This document shows positions 53,287-62,948 of a stretch of 64,000 bases of DNA, one piece after another (the stretch's first letter is position 1; each line of letters starts with the position of its first letter). Where the stretch lies: assembly GCA_021773645.1 (NCBI GenBank), contig JAJFJU010000012.1:434001-498000 (forward strand), read 5' to 3'. Below the pieces are notes generated by a model, which did no database searches, was not told the DNA's origin, and saw only the letters and a program-made list of their open reading frames with translations. Both the position numbers and the translations under genes were made by a program. This stretch comes from Gammaproteobacteria bacterium (GTDB taxonomy: Bacteria; Pseudomonadota; Gammaproteobacteria; HK1).

Positions 53287-54705
53287 ATGAGAGTTCGTAC
53301 CCGTTTTGCACCGAGCCCCACCGGTTATTTGCATGTGGGCGGTGCTCGTACCGCCTTATTTTCCTGGTTGTTTGCCCGCCGACATGGGGGTGAGTTCATC
53401 CTGCGGGTGGAGGATACCGATCGCGAGCGTTCTACCGCTGAGTCTGTGGATGCCATCCTTGAAGGCATGAGTTGGCTTGGGCTGGATTATGATCAAGGGC
53501 CATTTTTTCAGAGTGAGCGTTTTCCGCGTTATCGGGAGGTGGTGCAGCAGTTGCTGGACTCAGGGCACGCTTATCACTGTTATTGCAGCAAGGATCGGCT
53601 GGACACACTGCGTGCTGAGCAGATGGCTAACAAGCAAAAGCCCCGTTATGACGGTTATTGTCGCGAGTTAAGCGCTCCGCCTGCAGGAGCGACCGATAGC
53701 CCAGTGGTGCGTTTTCGCAATCCTGCCGAGGGCGAGGTAGTGATGGAGGATGCCATCCGCGGCAAGATTGCCTTCCAGAACACCGAACTCGACGATCTCA
53801 TCATTGCTCGTGGCGATGGCACGCCCACTTATAACCTCACTGTGGTGGTGGATGACAGTGATATGGAGATCACCCACGTTATTCGTGGTGACGACCACAT
53901 CAACAACACCCCCCGGCAGATCAACATCATCCGTGCCCTGGGTTTGGAGCCACCGATATACGCCCATGTGCCCATGATTCTTGGCGATGATGGCCAGCGT
54001 CTATCCAAGCGCCACGGCGCGGTGAGTGTGGTGGAATATCGCCGGCAGGGCTATCTCCCGGAGGCGCTGCTTAATTATCTGGTGCGCCTGGGGTGGTCCC
54101 ACGGAGATCAGGAAATTTTTAGCCTGGACGAAATGGTGGCGCTGTTTGATCTTTCTGACGTCAACCGGGCGGCATCGGCCTTTAATACCGAAAAGCTGGT
54201 GTGGCTTAACCAGCACTATTTAAAAAGTGCTGATCCAGCTCATGTGGCCCGCTATCTCGGTATGCACTTGGGTGAGATGGATGTGGATCCGAGCACGGGT
54301 CCTGAATTGGTGGAAGTGGTGATGGCACAGCGAGAACGCGCCAAGACCCTCATTGAGATGGCTGAGAACAGCGTTTTCTTCTATCAGGATTTCGATGCCT
54401 TCGATGCCAAGGCGGCTCAAAAGCACCTGCGTCCAGTGATTGGAACGGCGCTGGCAGCCTTGAAAGAACGCTTACAAGTATTGGATAGCTGGACCGCCCC
54501 AGCGATTCATCAAGAGGTGATCGATCTGGCGGAGGAGCTGGATTTGAAACTCGGTAAATTGGCGCAACCGTTGCGGGTTGCAGTGAGTGGTCGCGGCTTT
54601 TCTCCACCCATTGATATCACTCTCGAGCTGGTGGGAAAGAAGCGTAGCTTGGAGCGCCTCGACAAGGCGCTAAAATTTATTGCCGATCGCGCGAATTCTG
54701 CTTGA
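53287..54705 (+). CDS. gltX: glutamyl-tRNA synthetase
   Basis: 472 residues. Class I signatures: HIGH-equivalent in [19 protein letters not shown] (about 7-25) and KMSKS-equivalent [10 protein letters not shown] (about 239-248). Catalytic domain of discriminating GluRS type with [14 protein letters not shown] and the [10 protein letters not shown] block; the C-terminal anticodon-binding helices complete the length. Charges tRNA-Glu, which is encoded 156 bp downstream. The stop codon overlaps the -35 box of the tRNA promoter. Confidence 0.97.
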   Translation: MRVRTRFAPSPTGYLHVGGARTALFSWLFARRHGGEFILRVEDTDRERSTAESVDAILEGMSWLGLDYDQGPFFQSERFPRYREVVQQLLDSGHAYHCYCSKDRLDTLRAEQMANKQKPRYDGYCRELSAPPAGATDSPVVRFRNPAEGEVVMEDAIRGKIAFQNTELDDLIIARGDGTPTYNLTVVVDDSDMEITHVIRGDDHINNTPRQINIIRALGLEPPIYAHVPMILGDDGQRLSKRHGAVSVVEYRRQGYLPEALLNYLVRLGWSHGDQEIFSLDEMVALFDLSDVNRAASAFNTEKLVWLNQHYLKSADPAHVARYLGMHLGEMDVDPSTGPELVEVVMAQRERAKTLIEMAENSVFFYQDFDAFDAKAAQKHLRPVIGTALAALKERLQVLDSWTAPAIHQEVIDLAEELDLKLGKLAQPLRVAVSGRGFSPPIDITLELVGKKRSLERLDKALKFIADRANSA

Positions 54706-54730
54706 CAGCAAGGGGGGTGTCGCGTAGATT
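54702..54730 (+). promoter_or_regulatory. sigma-70 promoter of the tRNA-Ala/tRNA-Glu unit
   Basis: Consensus -35 TTGACA (54702-54707), 17 bp spacer, -10 TAGATT (54725-54730), then GC-rich discriminator TTGCCGCC as expected for stringently controlled stable RNA. The -35 overlaps the gltX stop codon TGA (54703-54705). Confidence 0.85.
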
Positions 54731-54745
54731 TTGCCGCCTGTTTTT

Positions 54746-54821
54746 GGGGCCATAGCTCAGCTGGGAGAGCGCAACACTGGCAGTGTTGAGGTCGGCGGTT
54801 CGATCCCGCCTGGCTCCACCA
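54746..54821 (+). tRNA. tRNA-Ala, anticodon GGC
   Basis: 76 nt with encoded CCA. Acceptor GGGGCCA pairs with TGGCTCC (one G-U); D-arm AGCTCAGCTGGGAGAGC; anticodon stem CAACA/TGTTG around loop CTGGCAG, anticodon GGC; T-arm GGTTCGATCC. First gene behind the consensus promoter. Confidence 0.95.
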
Positions 54822-54833
54822 AATCTGGTTCTA

Positions 54834-54860
54834 GGGCTGGTTTTCCAGCCCTTTTCTTTT
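54834..54860 (+). terminator. rho-independent terminator between tRNA-Ala and tRNA-Glu
   Basis: Perfect 7 bp stem GGGCTGG (54834-54840)/CCAGCCC (54845-54851), TTTT loop, then TTTTCTTTT (54852-54860). It ends one base before the mature 5' end of tRNA-Glu. Confidence 0.8.
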
Positions 54861-54861
54861 C

Positions 54862-54937
54862 GTCCCCATCGTCTAGAGGCCCAGGACACCGCCCTTTCAC
54901 GGCGGCGACGGGGGTTCGACTCCCCCTGGGGACGCCA
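54862..54937 (+). tRNA. tRNA-Glu, anticodon TTC
   Basis: 76 nt. Acceptor GTCCCCA/TGGGGAC, discriminator G and encoded CCA; D-arm GTCTAGAGGCCCAGGAC; anticodon stem CCGCC/GGCGG around loop CTTTCAC, anticodon TTC; T-arm GGTTCGACTC. It lies directly behind a terminator-like hairpin, with a T6 run after its CCA. Confidence 0.95.
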
Positions 54938-55013
54938 TTTTTTCCGGCGACATCCGGTTACAATCTCTGCCAGAGGATTGATTAGAGAGTCTCACAGGCT
55001 CCAAGGAAACCGG

Positions 55014-55910
55014 ATGTCTGAAACTGTGGAAAAATTGGTTGTCGCAATTTCCTCCCGGGCCTTGTTTGACCTGGAAGAGAGCCACCATATCTACGCCGAC
55101 AAGGGCGTAGCCGAGTACTCCCGCTACCAAATCGATCACGAGGATCGGGTGCTGACCCCCGGGGTCGCCTTTCCGGTGGTCAAGAAACTGCTTGCCCTCA
55201 ATGAACGTTCACCCCTACGGCACCGGGTGGAGGTCATTCTGTTATCTCGTAACAGTGCCGATACCGGGTTGCGTATTTTTAACTCAGTGGCACATCACGG
55301 CCTCGATATCAGCCGCGCGGCCTTTACCTCGGGCGCAGCGCCTTTTCGTTATGTGGCCCCCTTTGCCGCCCATCTCTTTCTCTCCGCCAATGGTGAGGAC
55401 GTGCGTGCGGCACTGGCTGCGGGTTATGCCGCAGCCACCATTTTGCCCTCGGCGGCAACGGCTAACCCCGAGGCTCAGATTCGTATCGCCTTTGATGGCG
55501 ATGCGGTGTTGTTTTCCGATGAGGCCGAGCAGGTATTTCAGTCCGAGGGGCTGGAGGCATTCACGGAAAGCGAGAAATCTGCCGCCCGTGAGCCGCTTCC
55601 TGGTGGCCCCTTCAAACAACTCCTTGCCGCCTTGCAGCGTATTCAGGTGGAATTTCCATCGCCGGATTCACCGCTGCGCACCGCATTGGTTACCGCCCGA
55701 GCTGCCCCCACGCATGAACGTGTGATCCGTACCCTGCGGGCTTGGGGTATCCGTATCGATGAGGCTTTCTTTCTCGGTGGTATGAGCAAGGGGGAATTTC
55801 TTTCGGCCTTTGGAGCGGATATCTTTTTTGAGGATCAGGAGGGGCATTGCCAGGCCGCCGCCGAGCATGTGGCTACTGGTCATGTTCCCCATGGCGTAAC
55901 CAACTCTTAG
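55014..55910 (+). CDS. cytosolic 5'-nucleotidase family protein
   Basis: 298 residues from the ATG at 55014 with AAGGA 7 nt upstream; longer in-frame extensions overlap the tRNA genes and are not coding. Fits the bacterial 5'-nucleotidase family (HAD-like): LVVAISSRALFDLEESHHIYADKG near the start with the nucleophile-region DLE, LLSRNSADTGLRIFNS, IRIAFDGDAVLFSDEAEQVFQSEG with the DxD, and AWGIRIDEAFFLGGMSKGEFL near 250-270. It should dephosphorylate nucleoside monophosphates. Its stop TAG is the first triplet of MITE-like copy A4. Confidence 0.85.
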   Translation: MSETVEKLVVAISSRALFDLEESHHIYADKGVAEYSRYQIDHEDRVLTPGVAFPVVKKLLALNERSPLRHRVEVILLSRNSADTGLRIFNSVAHHGLDISRAAFTSGAAPFRYVAPFAAHLFLSANGEDVRAALAAGYAAATILPSAATANPEAQIRIAFDGDAVLFSDEAEQVFQSEGLEAFTESEKSAAREPLPGGPFKQLLAALQRIQVEFPSPDSPLRTALVTARAAPTHERVIRTLRAWGIRIDEAFFLGGMSKGEFLSAFGADIFFEDQEGHCQAAAEHVATGHVPHGVTNS

Positions 55911-56052
55911 CAGGCTGTTGAAAAAATCTCATGCGGCACAATACGGCGTTAAAAATCGACTCAAAATGCTCACTTACTATTTGTAAGCTCCGCTTTTTCG
56001 TCAATTTTTGCCTTGTCTTGCACTCACCTGAACCTTTTTCAACGGTCTGCTA
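55908..56052 (+). repeat. MITE-like repeat family A, copy A4 (145 bp)
   Basis: Full copy between the 5'-nucleotidase and recC. Ends TAGCAGGCTGTTGAAAAA and TTTTTCAACGGTCTGCTA; central hairpin CTTACtatttGTAAG; cores GGCGTTAAAAATCG and TTTTTGCCTTGTCTTG as in A2. It leaves only 7 bp before the recC ATG, so recC has no ordinary ribosome binding site of its own. Confidence 0.9.
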
Positions 56053-56059
56053 AATAAGC

Positions 56060-59000
56060 ATGCTGCGCGTTTACCACAGCAACCGCCTTGAGTGCCTGGC
56101 TGGCGAACTAGGGCGGACGCTGGCCGAGCCAGTGGCCGGGCCGCTGGTGCCGGAGACTGTGGTGGTGCAGAGCCCCGGGATGGCGCGTTGGTTGTATCAG
56201 CGTTTGGCAGCCAGACAGGGGATCGCCGCGAATATCGACTTTCCGCTACCGGCTTCTTTCGTGTGGCACTTATTCCGTGGCCAGTCGCCGCAATTACCCG
56301 AGCGTTCCTCCTGTGGTCGTGAGGTGTTGCGCTGGCGCTGTATGGGGCTGCTACCAGCGTTGCTCAAGCAGCGTGAATTCGGTGCTCTCAAACACTTTCT
56401 CGGCCCGGCCCCTACTTCGGAGCGTCGCTTCCAATTGGCAGGGTTGATTGCCGATGTGTATGACCGCTATCTCATCCACCGGCCGGAGCTCATCAGCCGT
56501 TGGGAGGCGGGCAAGGACTCACACTGGCAGGCCAAGCTCTGGCGTGCACTGCGCGAGGCTGATTCCTCACCGCATCGCTCCGGTGTGTTTCTAGAATTCA
56601 AAGCCCGATGGCAGGCGGGCACGGTGGATGAAGCGGCGTTGCCACCCCGTCTCTCGGTGTTTGGGCTGGCCGGTTTGCCGCCGATGTATCTGGAGGTGCT
56701 GGGGTTGTTGGCGGAGCGCATTGAGGTCCATGCCTACGTGCTTAATCCTAGCCAGGCCTATTGGGGAGATATCACCGATCCGAAGCGCATCGGGCGGCTA
56801 CAGGCAAAGTGGCGGCAGGCGGGGAAGTCTAGTGCCGATGCTCATTTTTCTATCGGCAATCCGCTGTTGGCCTCCATGGGCGGTCCGGCGCGAGAGCTGC
56901 TCGAACTCTTGTACGAATATCCCTGTGAGGAACGGGTGCTGGATCAGCAGCCGGAGGGCGGTCATCGCTTGGCGCAAATCCAGCGCGCTATCTACCAGCT
57001 AGAAGATCCCACCACGGGAACTGCGACGAGCGCATTGGTCGAGGATGATCACTCGCTGCAGATACACCGCTGCCATGGACCCATGCGCGAGATGCAGGTA
57101 CTGCACGATCAACTGCTCGCGATGTTTGCGGAGGAGTCGGAGCTTGGGCCGCAGGATATCGTGGTGATGACCCCGGATATCGCCACTTACGCGCCCTATA
57201 TTGAGGCGGTTTTTGCGGCCGTTCCCCGCAAGCGCCATATTCCCTGGGAAATCTCGGATGTTGCGAGTGCAACCGCTACCCGGGTCAGCGCTTGCTTGTT
57301 GCGCTTGCTGGATCTTGGCGAGGGCCGCATGAGCGCGCCGGAGCTGCTGGAGTTGTTGGAGAACCCCTTAGTCGCACGTCGTTATCAGCTGGACTCCGAG
57401 GCGCTGGAAAGGCTGCGTAGCGCCTGCCGGGATAGTGGCATTCGCTGGGGCCTGGACGCTGATGCCCGCAAGGAACTGGGGATACCCACGGCAGCAATCC
57501 ATACCTGGCAGCATGGATTGCGCAGATTACTGCTGGGCTATGCCATGCCTACTGATAGTCCGTCTTTCAATGGTGTCACCCCCTGTGCGGCATTCAGTGG
57601 CCGGGAGGCGGAGTGGCTGGGAATATTGGCGTCTTTTATCGATGACATTGGGCGCTGGCGTCGGCGTCTGCGCCGTAAGTACGAGATGGAGGGCTGGGCC
57701 CGGTTGCTGCCGGAATTGGTAGCGGATTTCATTGCAACCGAGGGGGATGAGGAAGCGGCTGCGGTGCAAATGGTGCTGGCCGGCATGAGCGAGATTGCCA
57801 GTCGGGCGGGCACGGCAGATTTTTCCGAGGCCATCGAGTGCCGGGTCATCAAGGATGCTCTGGAACTTCAACTCAAAGGGGTCTTGGCACAAGAGCGCTT
57901 TCCCGGCGGGCGGGTGACCTTTTGTAGCCTGGTGCCCATGCGCTGCGTGCCTTCTCGTGTGATCTGTCTGGTGGGTATGAACGAGGGCACGTTTCCACGC
58001 CACCATCCGCGCCCTGGTTTTGACCTCATGGAGAAAGCACGTCGCCGTGGCGATCGCGTCGAGCGGGACCTGGATCGCTACTTGTTTCTGGAAGCACTGT
58101 TGTCGGCACGGGATGTTTTCTACATCAGCTACGTAGGGGCTAGCCCACGGGATGATTCACCCATCATGCCGGCAGCCCCGGTGAGTGAGTTACAGGATTA
58201 CGTGACGCGTGCCTGGGGGGAGGACGCGGCTGGCGTGGTCACTGAGCATGCCTTGCAGGCATTTAGCCGGGATTATTTTGGCCAGCAGAACAGTGCGTTG
58301 TTTAGCTATGCCGATGAATGGATGCCACCGGCCCAGACGCAGATGGATGATCCTGCGCCCATGGTGATGGAAGCGCTGGCATCGCCAGAGATGCTGGGTA
58401 AGGGTATTGCCGTGGATGAGTTGGTGGCATTTTTCCGTAATCCGGTGCGTGCTTTCTTACGCAATCGTCTCGGCATTAGCTACTGGGAAGAGGATCTTGG
58501 GCTGGCTGAAACTGAGTCCTTTGGTCTGGACCCTCTGGAGTGCTATGGCTTGCGTGGCGAGTTGCTGGAACAAGCCTTGGCGGGTGAGTCGCCTGCAGCT
58601 TTGGGGCAGTGGGCCAGGGCCAGTGGTTTGTTGCCAGCGGGCGCGGTAGCTGGCCCTTGGTTGGAGAGCCTATTGGGCGAAGTGCTGGAAATGGCGGCGC
58701 AAATCCTGCCGCGTATGGAACAGGCCTTGCCGGCACGCGAGATTGCGTTGGCCATAGACGGCGTTCATTTATACAGTGAAGTGGGTGGTTTGAGTGCCGC
58801 TGGCTGTACCCGCTATCGCGGGGCCAAATTAAAGGGAGAGGACCGTTTGGCCCTCTGGCTACCCCATCTGGTGCTCAATGCGGGAGGCTCCCAGCAGACC
58901 AGCATGCATGTTGCCCTCGACGGTCAGTTGGAACTCGTACCAAAGATTGAGGATGCCGCCCAACACCTCGCCACGCTGGTTGGGCTGTATCAGCGTGGAC

Positions 59001-59242
59001 AGCGCGAGCCGCTGCCCTTTTTTCCCAATAGTGCCTGGGCCTATGCGGTGAGCATGGCCAAGGATGGGGATGAAGGAGTGGCGATGAAAAAGGCGCTGAT
59101 AGTTTGGCAAAGGCAGGAGATGAATCGGCCGGAATATCGCAGTGTCTTTCGCCGCCCGGATCCGCTGGATGCGGTGTTCTGTAGCTTGGCCGAGACCATC
59201 TACGCACCTCTGGTCGCCGCGGTTACCAAAGGTCGCCGATGA
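56060..59242 (+). CDS. recC: exodeoxyribonuclease V gamma subunit RecC
   Basis: 1060 residues, near the usual RecC length. Starts MLRVYHSNRLECLAGELGRTL; family blocks VVVQSPGMARWLYQRLAARQGIAANIDFPLPASFVWHLFR near 30-70, the dead-helicase stretch DIVVMTPDIATYAPYIEAVF, and the PDEXK-like nuclease-dead region including VDELVAFFRNPVRAFLRNRLGI around 800. RecC recognises Chi and splits DNA strands within RecBCD. recB follows with a 4 nt ATGA overlap. Upstream leader is repeat A4. Confidence 0.93.
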   Translation: MLRVYHSNRLECLAGELGRTLAEPVAGPLVPETVVVQSPGMARWLYQRLAARQGIAANIDFPLPASFVWHLFRGQSPQLPERSSCGREVLRWRCMGLLPALLKQREFGALKHFLGPAPTSERRFQLAGLIADVYDRYLIHRPELISRWEAGKDSHWQAKLWRALREADSSPHRSGVFLEFKARWQAGTVDEAALPPRLSVFGLAGLPPMYLEVLGLLAERIEVHAYVLNPSQAYWGDITDPKRIGRLQAKWRQAGKSSADAHFSIGNPLLASMGGPARELLELLYEYPCEERVLDQQPEGGHRLAQIQRAIYQLEDPTTGTATSALVEDDHSLQIHRCHGPMREMQVLHDQLLAMFAEESELGPQDIVVMTPDIATYAPYIEAVFAAVPRKRHIPWEISDVASATATRVSACLLRLLDLGEGRMSAPELLELLENPLVARRYQLDSEALERLRSACRDSGIRWGLDADARKELGIPTAAIHTWQHGLRRLLLGYAMPTDSPSFNGVTPCAAFSGREAEWLGILASFIDDIGRWRRRLRRKYEMEGWARLLPELVADFIATEGDEEAAAVQMVLAGMSEIASRAGTADFSEAIECRVIKDALELQLKGVLAQERFPGGRVTFCSLVPMRCVPSRVICLVGMNEGTFPRHHPRPGFDLMEKARRRGDRVERDLDRYLFLEALLSARDVFYISYVGASPRDDSPIMPAAPVSELQDYVTRAWGEDAAGVVTEHALQAFSRDYFGQQNSALFSYADEWMPPAQTQMDDPAPMVMEALASPEMLGKGIAVDELVAFFRNPVRAFLRNRLGISYWEEDLGLAETESFGLDPLECYGLRGELLEQALAGESPAALGQWARASGLLPAGAVAGPWLESLLGEVLEMAAQILPRMEQALPAREIALAIDGVHLYSEVGGLSAAGCTRYRGAKLKGEDRLALWLPHLVLNAGGSQQTSMHVALDGQLELVPKIEDAAQHLATLVGLYQRGQREPLPFFPNSAWAYAVSMAKDGDEGVAMKKALIVWQRQEMNRPEYRSVFRRPDPLDAVFCSLAETIYAPLVAAVTKGRR

Positions 59243-62200
59243 GCGCGCTACACAAGCTCGATCTTTTCGAGGTGCCACTGCGCGGGGTTAGCCTTATTGA
59301 GGCCAGTGCTGGCACTGGCAAGACCTACGCCATCGTTGCCCTCTACTTGCGCCTGTTGCTGGAGGAGCGCCGTGATGTAAGCGAGATCCTGGCGGTGACC
59401 TTTACCGAGGCCGCAACTCAGGAGTTGCGCGGGCGTTTGCACCAGGCCTTGCTATCAGCCGAGGCCGCCCTGGCGGGTGATGACGGGGGCCAGGAGGACT
59501 TCATAGTGAAGTTGATGGCCCGCCTGTCCGATAAACCCGAGGCCCTGGAGCGGGTGCGAGATGCCATTATCCGGCTGGATGAGGCCGCGGTGTATACCAT
59601 TCATGGTTTTTGTCATCGGGTACTGCGTGATCATGCCTTCGAGTGTGGCGTCGACCTGCACAGCAGCTTGGTGAAGGATGAAGTAGCACTGCAACACGTG
59701 GTCATGGAGGACTTCTGGCGTCGTCGCGTGCAGCATGCCCCGACGGCGGAATTTGGCTGGATATACGCTTGCTGGAAGGGTCCTGAACAGCTATTAAATG
59801 AGGTGCGGGATCTGGCGGGCTTTCATGGCCTGCAATTGTTGGGGGTGCCGACAGCGGATGAGTTGGCGGCCATGGCGGAAGGCGTGAATGGCTTGCACCA
59901 GTCCTTATCCATGGCTTGGTCAGCCGACCGTGATGAGTTATGGGAAATGCTGGCAAATGATCCGCATCTGTCGCGAGCGGTTAAGACGTATCGGGCCGAC
60001 AGGCTGGAGGCTGCCGCCGATGCAATGGATGAGCTCTGCGCTGCCCCCGCCGCCCCGGCCATGTTGCCAGCGGACATTGCACTATTCACCGCCGAGTTTC
60101 TTATGGCATCGGTCAAGCCGGCGGCACTGAAAAAAGGTAACGGCCCCCCGGAACATCCATTTTTTGAACGTTGCGAGCGCTATGTGCTAGCCAGTGAAGC
60201 TTGGTTGCAGGGGCGACGGGCCGGTTTTCTGGCTGCGGCAGTGGAGTGGTTTCAAATAGAGGGCCAGCAGCGACGCGCGCAGGCACAGGAGTGGAATTTC
60301 GAGGATCTGCTGGCCGAGGTGCAACGGGCGGTCACTGGAGCTGCCGGCCCGCAGATCTGTGCAAAGCTGCGGACCCGTTTCCCGGTGGCGCTCATTGACG
60401 AATTTCAGGATACCGACCCACTGCAGTGGGATATTTTCCATGCGCTGTGGGTAGGAGCGGCCAAGACGGGGCTGTTTCTGGTGGGGGATCCCAAGCAGGC
60501 TATCTATGGTTTCCGGGGAGCGGATGTTTTCACCTACTTTCGGGCCCGTAAGATGGTGGGTCCACTGGCAGCATCCTTCGGTATGGCGACCAACTGGCGT
60601 GCTAGCTCGGCGTTGGTGGCGGCGCTTAACCGTCTGTTTGGTGAAACCGCCAATCCCTTTTTGTATGCCGACAGTATCCAATATCACCCGATCGAGGCCG
60701 CTGGAAAGACCGATGAACGACCGCTTAGCCTAGCGGGCATCCAGCCTGCTCCTTTGCAATTCTGGCTGTTGCGACGGGAAGGCAAGCAGAAGGTGATTAA
60801 CAAGGGTGTTGCCCAAGATCGTCTGGCGGCGGCCTGTGCCGCGGAAATTTCGCGCCTGCTGACTCTAGCGGTGCGCGGTGAGGCAGTGATTGGCGAGAAG
60901 GCTTTGCGACCTGCAGACATTGCGGTACTGGTGCGTACTAACAAAGAGGCGGCCTTGCTATGCCGGCACCTCACCGTAGCCGGGGTTGCCAGTGTGTATA
61001 GCAGCCGCAGTAGCGTTTACGAGAGCGATGAGGCCACCGAGTTGCATTGGCTGCTGGCGGCGTTAGCGGAGCCAGGCGATGCTCGCCGTATTGCCGCGGC
61101 CCTCGGTACGGCATTGATGGGCGTTGCTGGCCGGGAGTTGCTGGCCTTTCATGATGATCCCGCGGTGCGGGTTCGCTGGGTGCAGCGTTTCCAGCGCTAT
61201 CATCAGCATTGGTGCGAGCGGGGCTTTATCCCGATGCTCTATCGTTTGTTGTGGGAGCAGGGTATTCCCGGCCAGCTTTTGTGTCAGGCGGATGGCGAGC
61301 GCCGTCTGACCAATTTGCTGCATCTGGCGGAACTGTTACAGCAGGCCGATGAGGAGCAGGCTGGACCCGAGACGCTATTGCGCTGGTATCAGCAAGCGCG
61401 GGTTAACGCTGATGGCAAACAGGATGATCAGCAATTGCGTCTTGAAAGCGACGCCAAGCGGGTGCAGGTGCTGACCGTACATCGCAGCAAAGGACTGCAG
61501 TACCCCATCGTTTTCCTGCCCTTTCTTTGGGATGGCCGTGACGAGGAAAAGAGCGATACCGTGCTGTTTCACGACTCGGAAGGCATCCATAGCGCCGATC
61601 TTGGTTCTGCCGCACGTCCAGCACATATCAAACTCATGGGGCGCGAGGCGCGCGCCGAGGCCGTACGCTTGAGTTATGTGGCCCTGACTCGTGCCTCCCA
61701 TCTTTGCTATATCGGCTGGGGTCAAATCAAAGGAGTGGAATTGTCTGCCTTGGCTGCATTGCTCCATCCCGTGGACCCGGAGGTGAATGCAGGCAGTGCC
61801 ATCGGGCAATTGGATGACGCGGGCATTGGTGCCGGGATCGAGCAGCGTCTGGGGGACGGGGTGAATATTGGCCCGCTCCCCGAGGCGCGTGTGTTTGCCC
61901 CCGATACGGCTAGTGCAGACAGCGTTCCCCAGGCTCGGCTTTTGTTGGGAAAGGTAGGCCCCGGTTGGCGGGTGGTGAGCTATAGCGCCCTGGCCTCTGG
62001 TCAGGAGGATGGGGATGAGGGGCTGGAGTATGAGCGAGAGCTGGACGTGGAGCCTTCCGAGCCTAGGGTTGAGCGGATAGTAAATCCACTAGCATTGCCC
62101 AAGGGGGCTCAGGCCGGGAACTTGCTGCATGGGCTGCTGGAGCAGCTGGATTTCCCCACGGCCCAGGGACCCTTGCTGCGCGAGGCGATAATTGCAGCTC

Positions 62201-62802
62201 TGCAGCGTGATGGCTTCGACTCGGCTTGCGCAGCGGCGGTAGAGATACTCATCGCTAATCTTCTTGATACCCCCTTAGATAGTGCGGGGACATTGCGCTT
62301 GCGTGATATCGGGGTCGGACAGAAGTGTGCGGAGCTGAGTTTTTGGTTCCCGGTCCTGGGCTTGAAGGCCAAAGACTTGAATGCGGTATTAGCGCGCTAT
62401 CAGGTGCCGGGCAACCACGCTTATCACTTCCGCGAAATCATGGGGATGATGAAGGGCTATATCGATCTGGTGTTTGAACATCAGGGGCGCTATTACCTGG
62501 CAGACTATAAATCCAATCACCTGGGTGACAATCCTGGGGCCTATGATGCGGCGGCGCTGGCGGAGGCCATGGCTGCCCATCACTACGAGTTGCAGTACCT
62601 CATCTACGCGGTTGCCCTCCATCGTCACCTTGCAACCCGTATCCCAGACTATGACTACGACACCCATTTCGGGGGTGTTTACTATCTCTTTCTGCGCGGT
62701 ATCGAGCCGGCTCTGGGGCCCGTTAGTGGCATCTATTTTGATCGCCCGGAACGTGCCCTTATCGAGTCCCTGGATGGCCTTTTTGCAGGGGGGGTCGTAT
62801 GA
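59239..62802 (+). CDS. recB: exodeoxyribonuclease V beta subunit RecB
   Basis: 1187 residues with UvrD-type helicase and C-terminal nuclease. Walker A ASAGTGKTYAI (about 22-32), Walker B IDEFQDTDPLQWDIF (near 385-400), DPKQAIYGFRGADVFTYF, VLTVHRSKGLQYPIVFLP and YVALTRASH. The nuclease active site ends in GYIDLVFEHQGRYYLADYKSNHLGD (Asp and DYK, about 1075-1100). A 3'-5' helicase and nuclease of RecBCD, needed for double-strand break repair. Stop codon overlaps a small ORF (ATGA) that leads to recD. Confidence 0.95.
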   Translation: MSALHKLDLFEVPLRGVSLIEASAGTGKTYAIVALYLRLLLEERRDVSEILAVTFTEAATQELRGRLHQALLSAEAALAGDDGGQEDFIVKLMARLSDKPEALERVRDAIIRLDEAAVYTIHGFCHRVLRDHAFECGVDLHSSLVKDEVALQHVVMEDFWRRRVQHAPTAEFGWIYACWKGPEQLLNEVRDLAGFHGLQLLGVPTADELAAMAEGVNGLHQSLSMAWSADRDELWEMLANDPHLSRAVKTYRADRLEAAADAMDELCAAPAAPAMLPADIALFTAEFLMASVKPAALKKGNGPPEHPFFERCERYVLASEAWLQGRRAGFLAAAVEWFQIEGQQRRAQAQEWNFEDLLAEVQRAVTGAAGPQICAKLRTRFPVALIDEFQDTDPLQWDIFHALWVGAAKTGLFLVGDPKQAIYGFRGADVFTYFRARKMVGPLAASFGMATNWRASSALVAALNRLFGETANPFLYADSIQYHPIEAAGKTDERPLSLAGIQPAPLQFWLLRREGKQKVINKGVAQDRLAAACAAEISRLLTLAVRGEAVIGEKALRPADIAVLVRTNKEAALLCRHLTVAGVASVYSSRSSVYESDEATELHWLLAALAEPGDARRIAAALGTALMGVAGRELLAFHDDPAVRVRWVQRFQRYHQHWCERGFIPMLYRLLWEQGIPGQLLCQADGERRLTNLLHLAELLQQADEEQAGPETLLRWYQQARVNADGKQDDQQLRLESDAKRVQVLTVHRSKGLQYPIVFLPFLWDGRDEEKSDTVLFHDSEGIHSADLGSAARPAHIKLMGREARAEAVRLSYVALTRASHLCYIGWGQIKGVELSALAALLHPVDPEVNAGSAIGQLDDAGIGAGIEQRLGDGVNIGPLPEARVFAPDTASADSVPQARLLLGKVGPGWRVVSYSALASGQEDGDEGLEYERELDVEPSEPRVERIVNPLALPKGAQAGNLLHGLLEQLDFPTAQGPLLREAIIAALQRDGFDSACAAAVEILIANLLDTPLDSAGTLRLRDIGVGQKCAELSFWFPVLGLKAKDLNAVLARYQVPGNHAYHFREIMGMMKGYIDLVFEHQGRYYLADYKSNHLGDNPGAYDAAALAEAMAAHHYELQYLIYAVALHRHLATRIPDYDYDTHFGGVYYLFLRGIEPALGPVSGIYFDRPERALIESLDGLFAGGVV

Positions 62803-62948
62803 GCAGAATTGCTTTCACTCGCCCCACGTGGCAACGGGCTACGTTCACCGTAGGGCGGACCATGTCCGCCTTCGCCTCGCCACATCATCGCAATGGCGGA
62901 CATGGTCCGCCCTACGCAGCTGGCCACCTTGCTGGCGAGTTGTCATGA
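62799..62948 (+). CDS. 49-residue bridging ORF between recB and recD, partly REP-derived
   Basis: ATG at 62799 overlaps the recB stop (ATGA) and TGA at 62946-62948 overlaps the recD ATG (62945, ATGA). The 49 codons (start MSRIAFTRPTWQ, end GHLAGELS) run through an inverted REP pair at 62850-62915. It probably arose when a REP unit inserted in a recB-recD junction; reading through it would keep translational coupling. Not recognised as a protein; expression unproven. Confidence 0.5.
   Translation: MSRIAFTRPTWQRATFTVGRTMSAFASPHHRNGGHGPPYAAGHLAGELS
62850..62915. repeat. REP inverted pair between recB and recD
   Basis: GTAGGGCGGACCATGTCCGC starts at 62850 and its exact inverse ends at 62915 (21 bp arms with a 24 bp centre). 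This is the best-preserved pair of the REP family in the window. Confidence 0.9.

Noticed and set aside
54783-55013. Longer start of the 5'-nucleotidase
   Set aside because: The extension runs through tRNA-Ala, its terminator and tRNA-Glu; a good ribosome binding site precedes the ATG at 55014.
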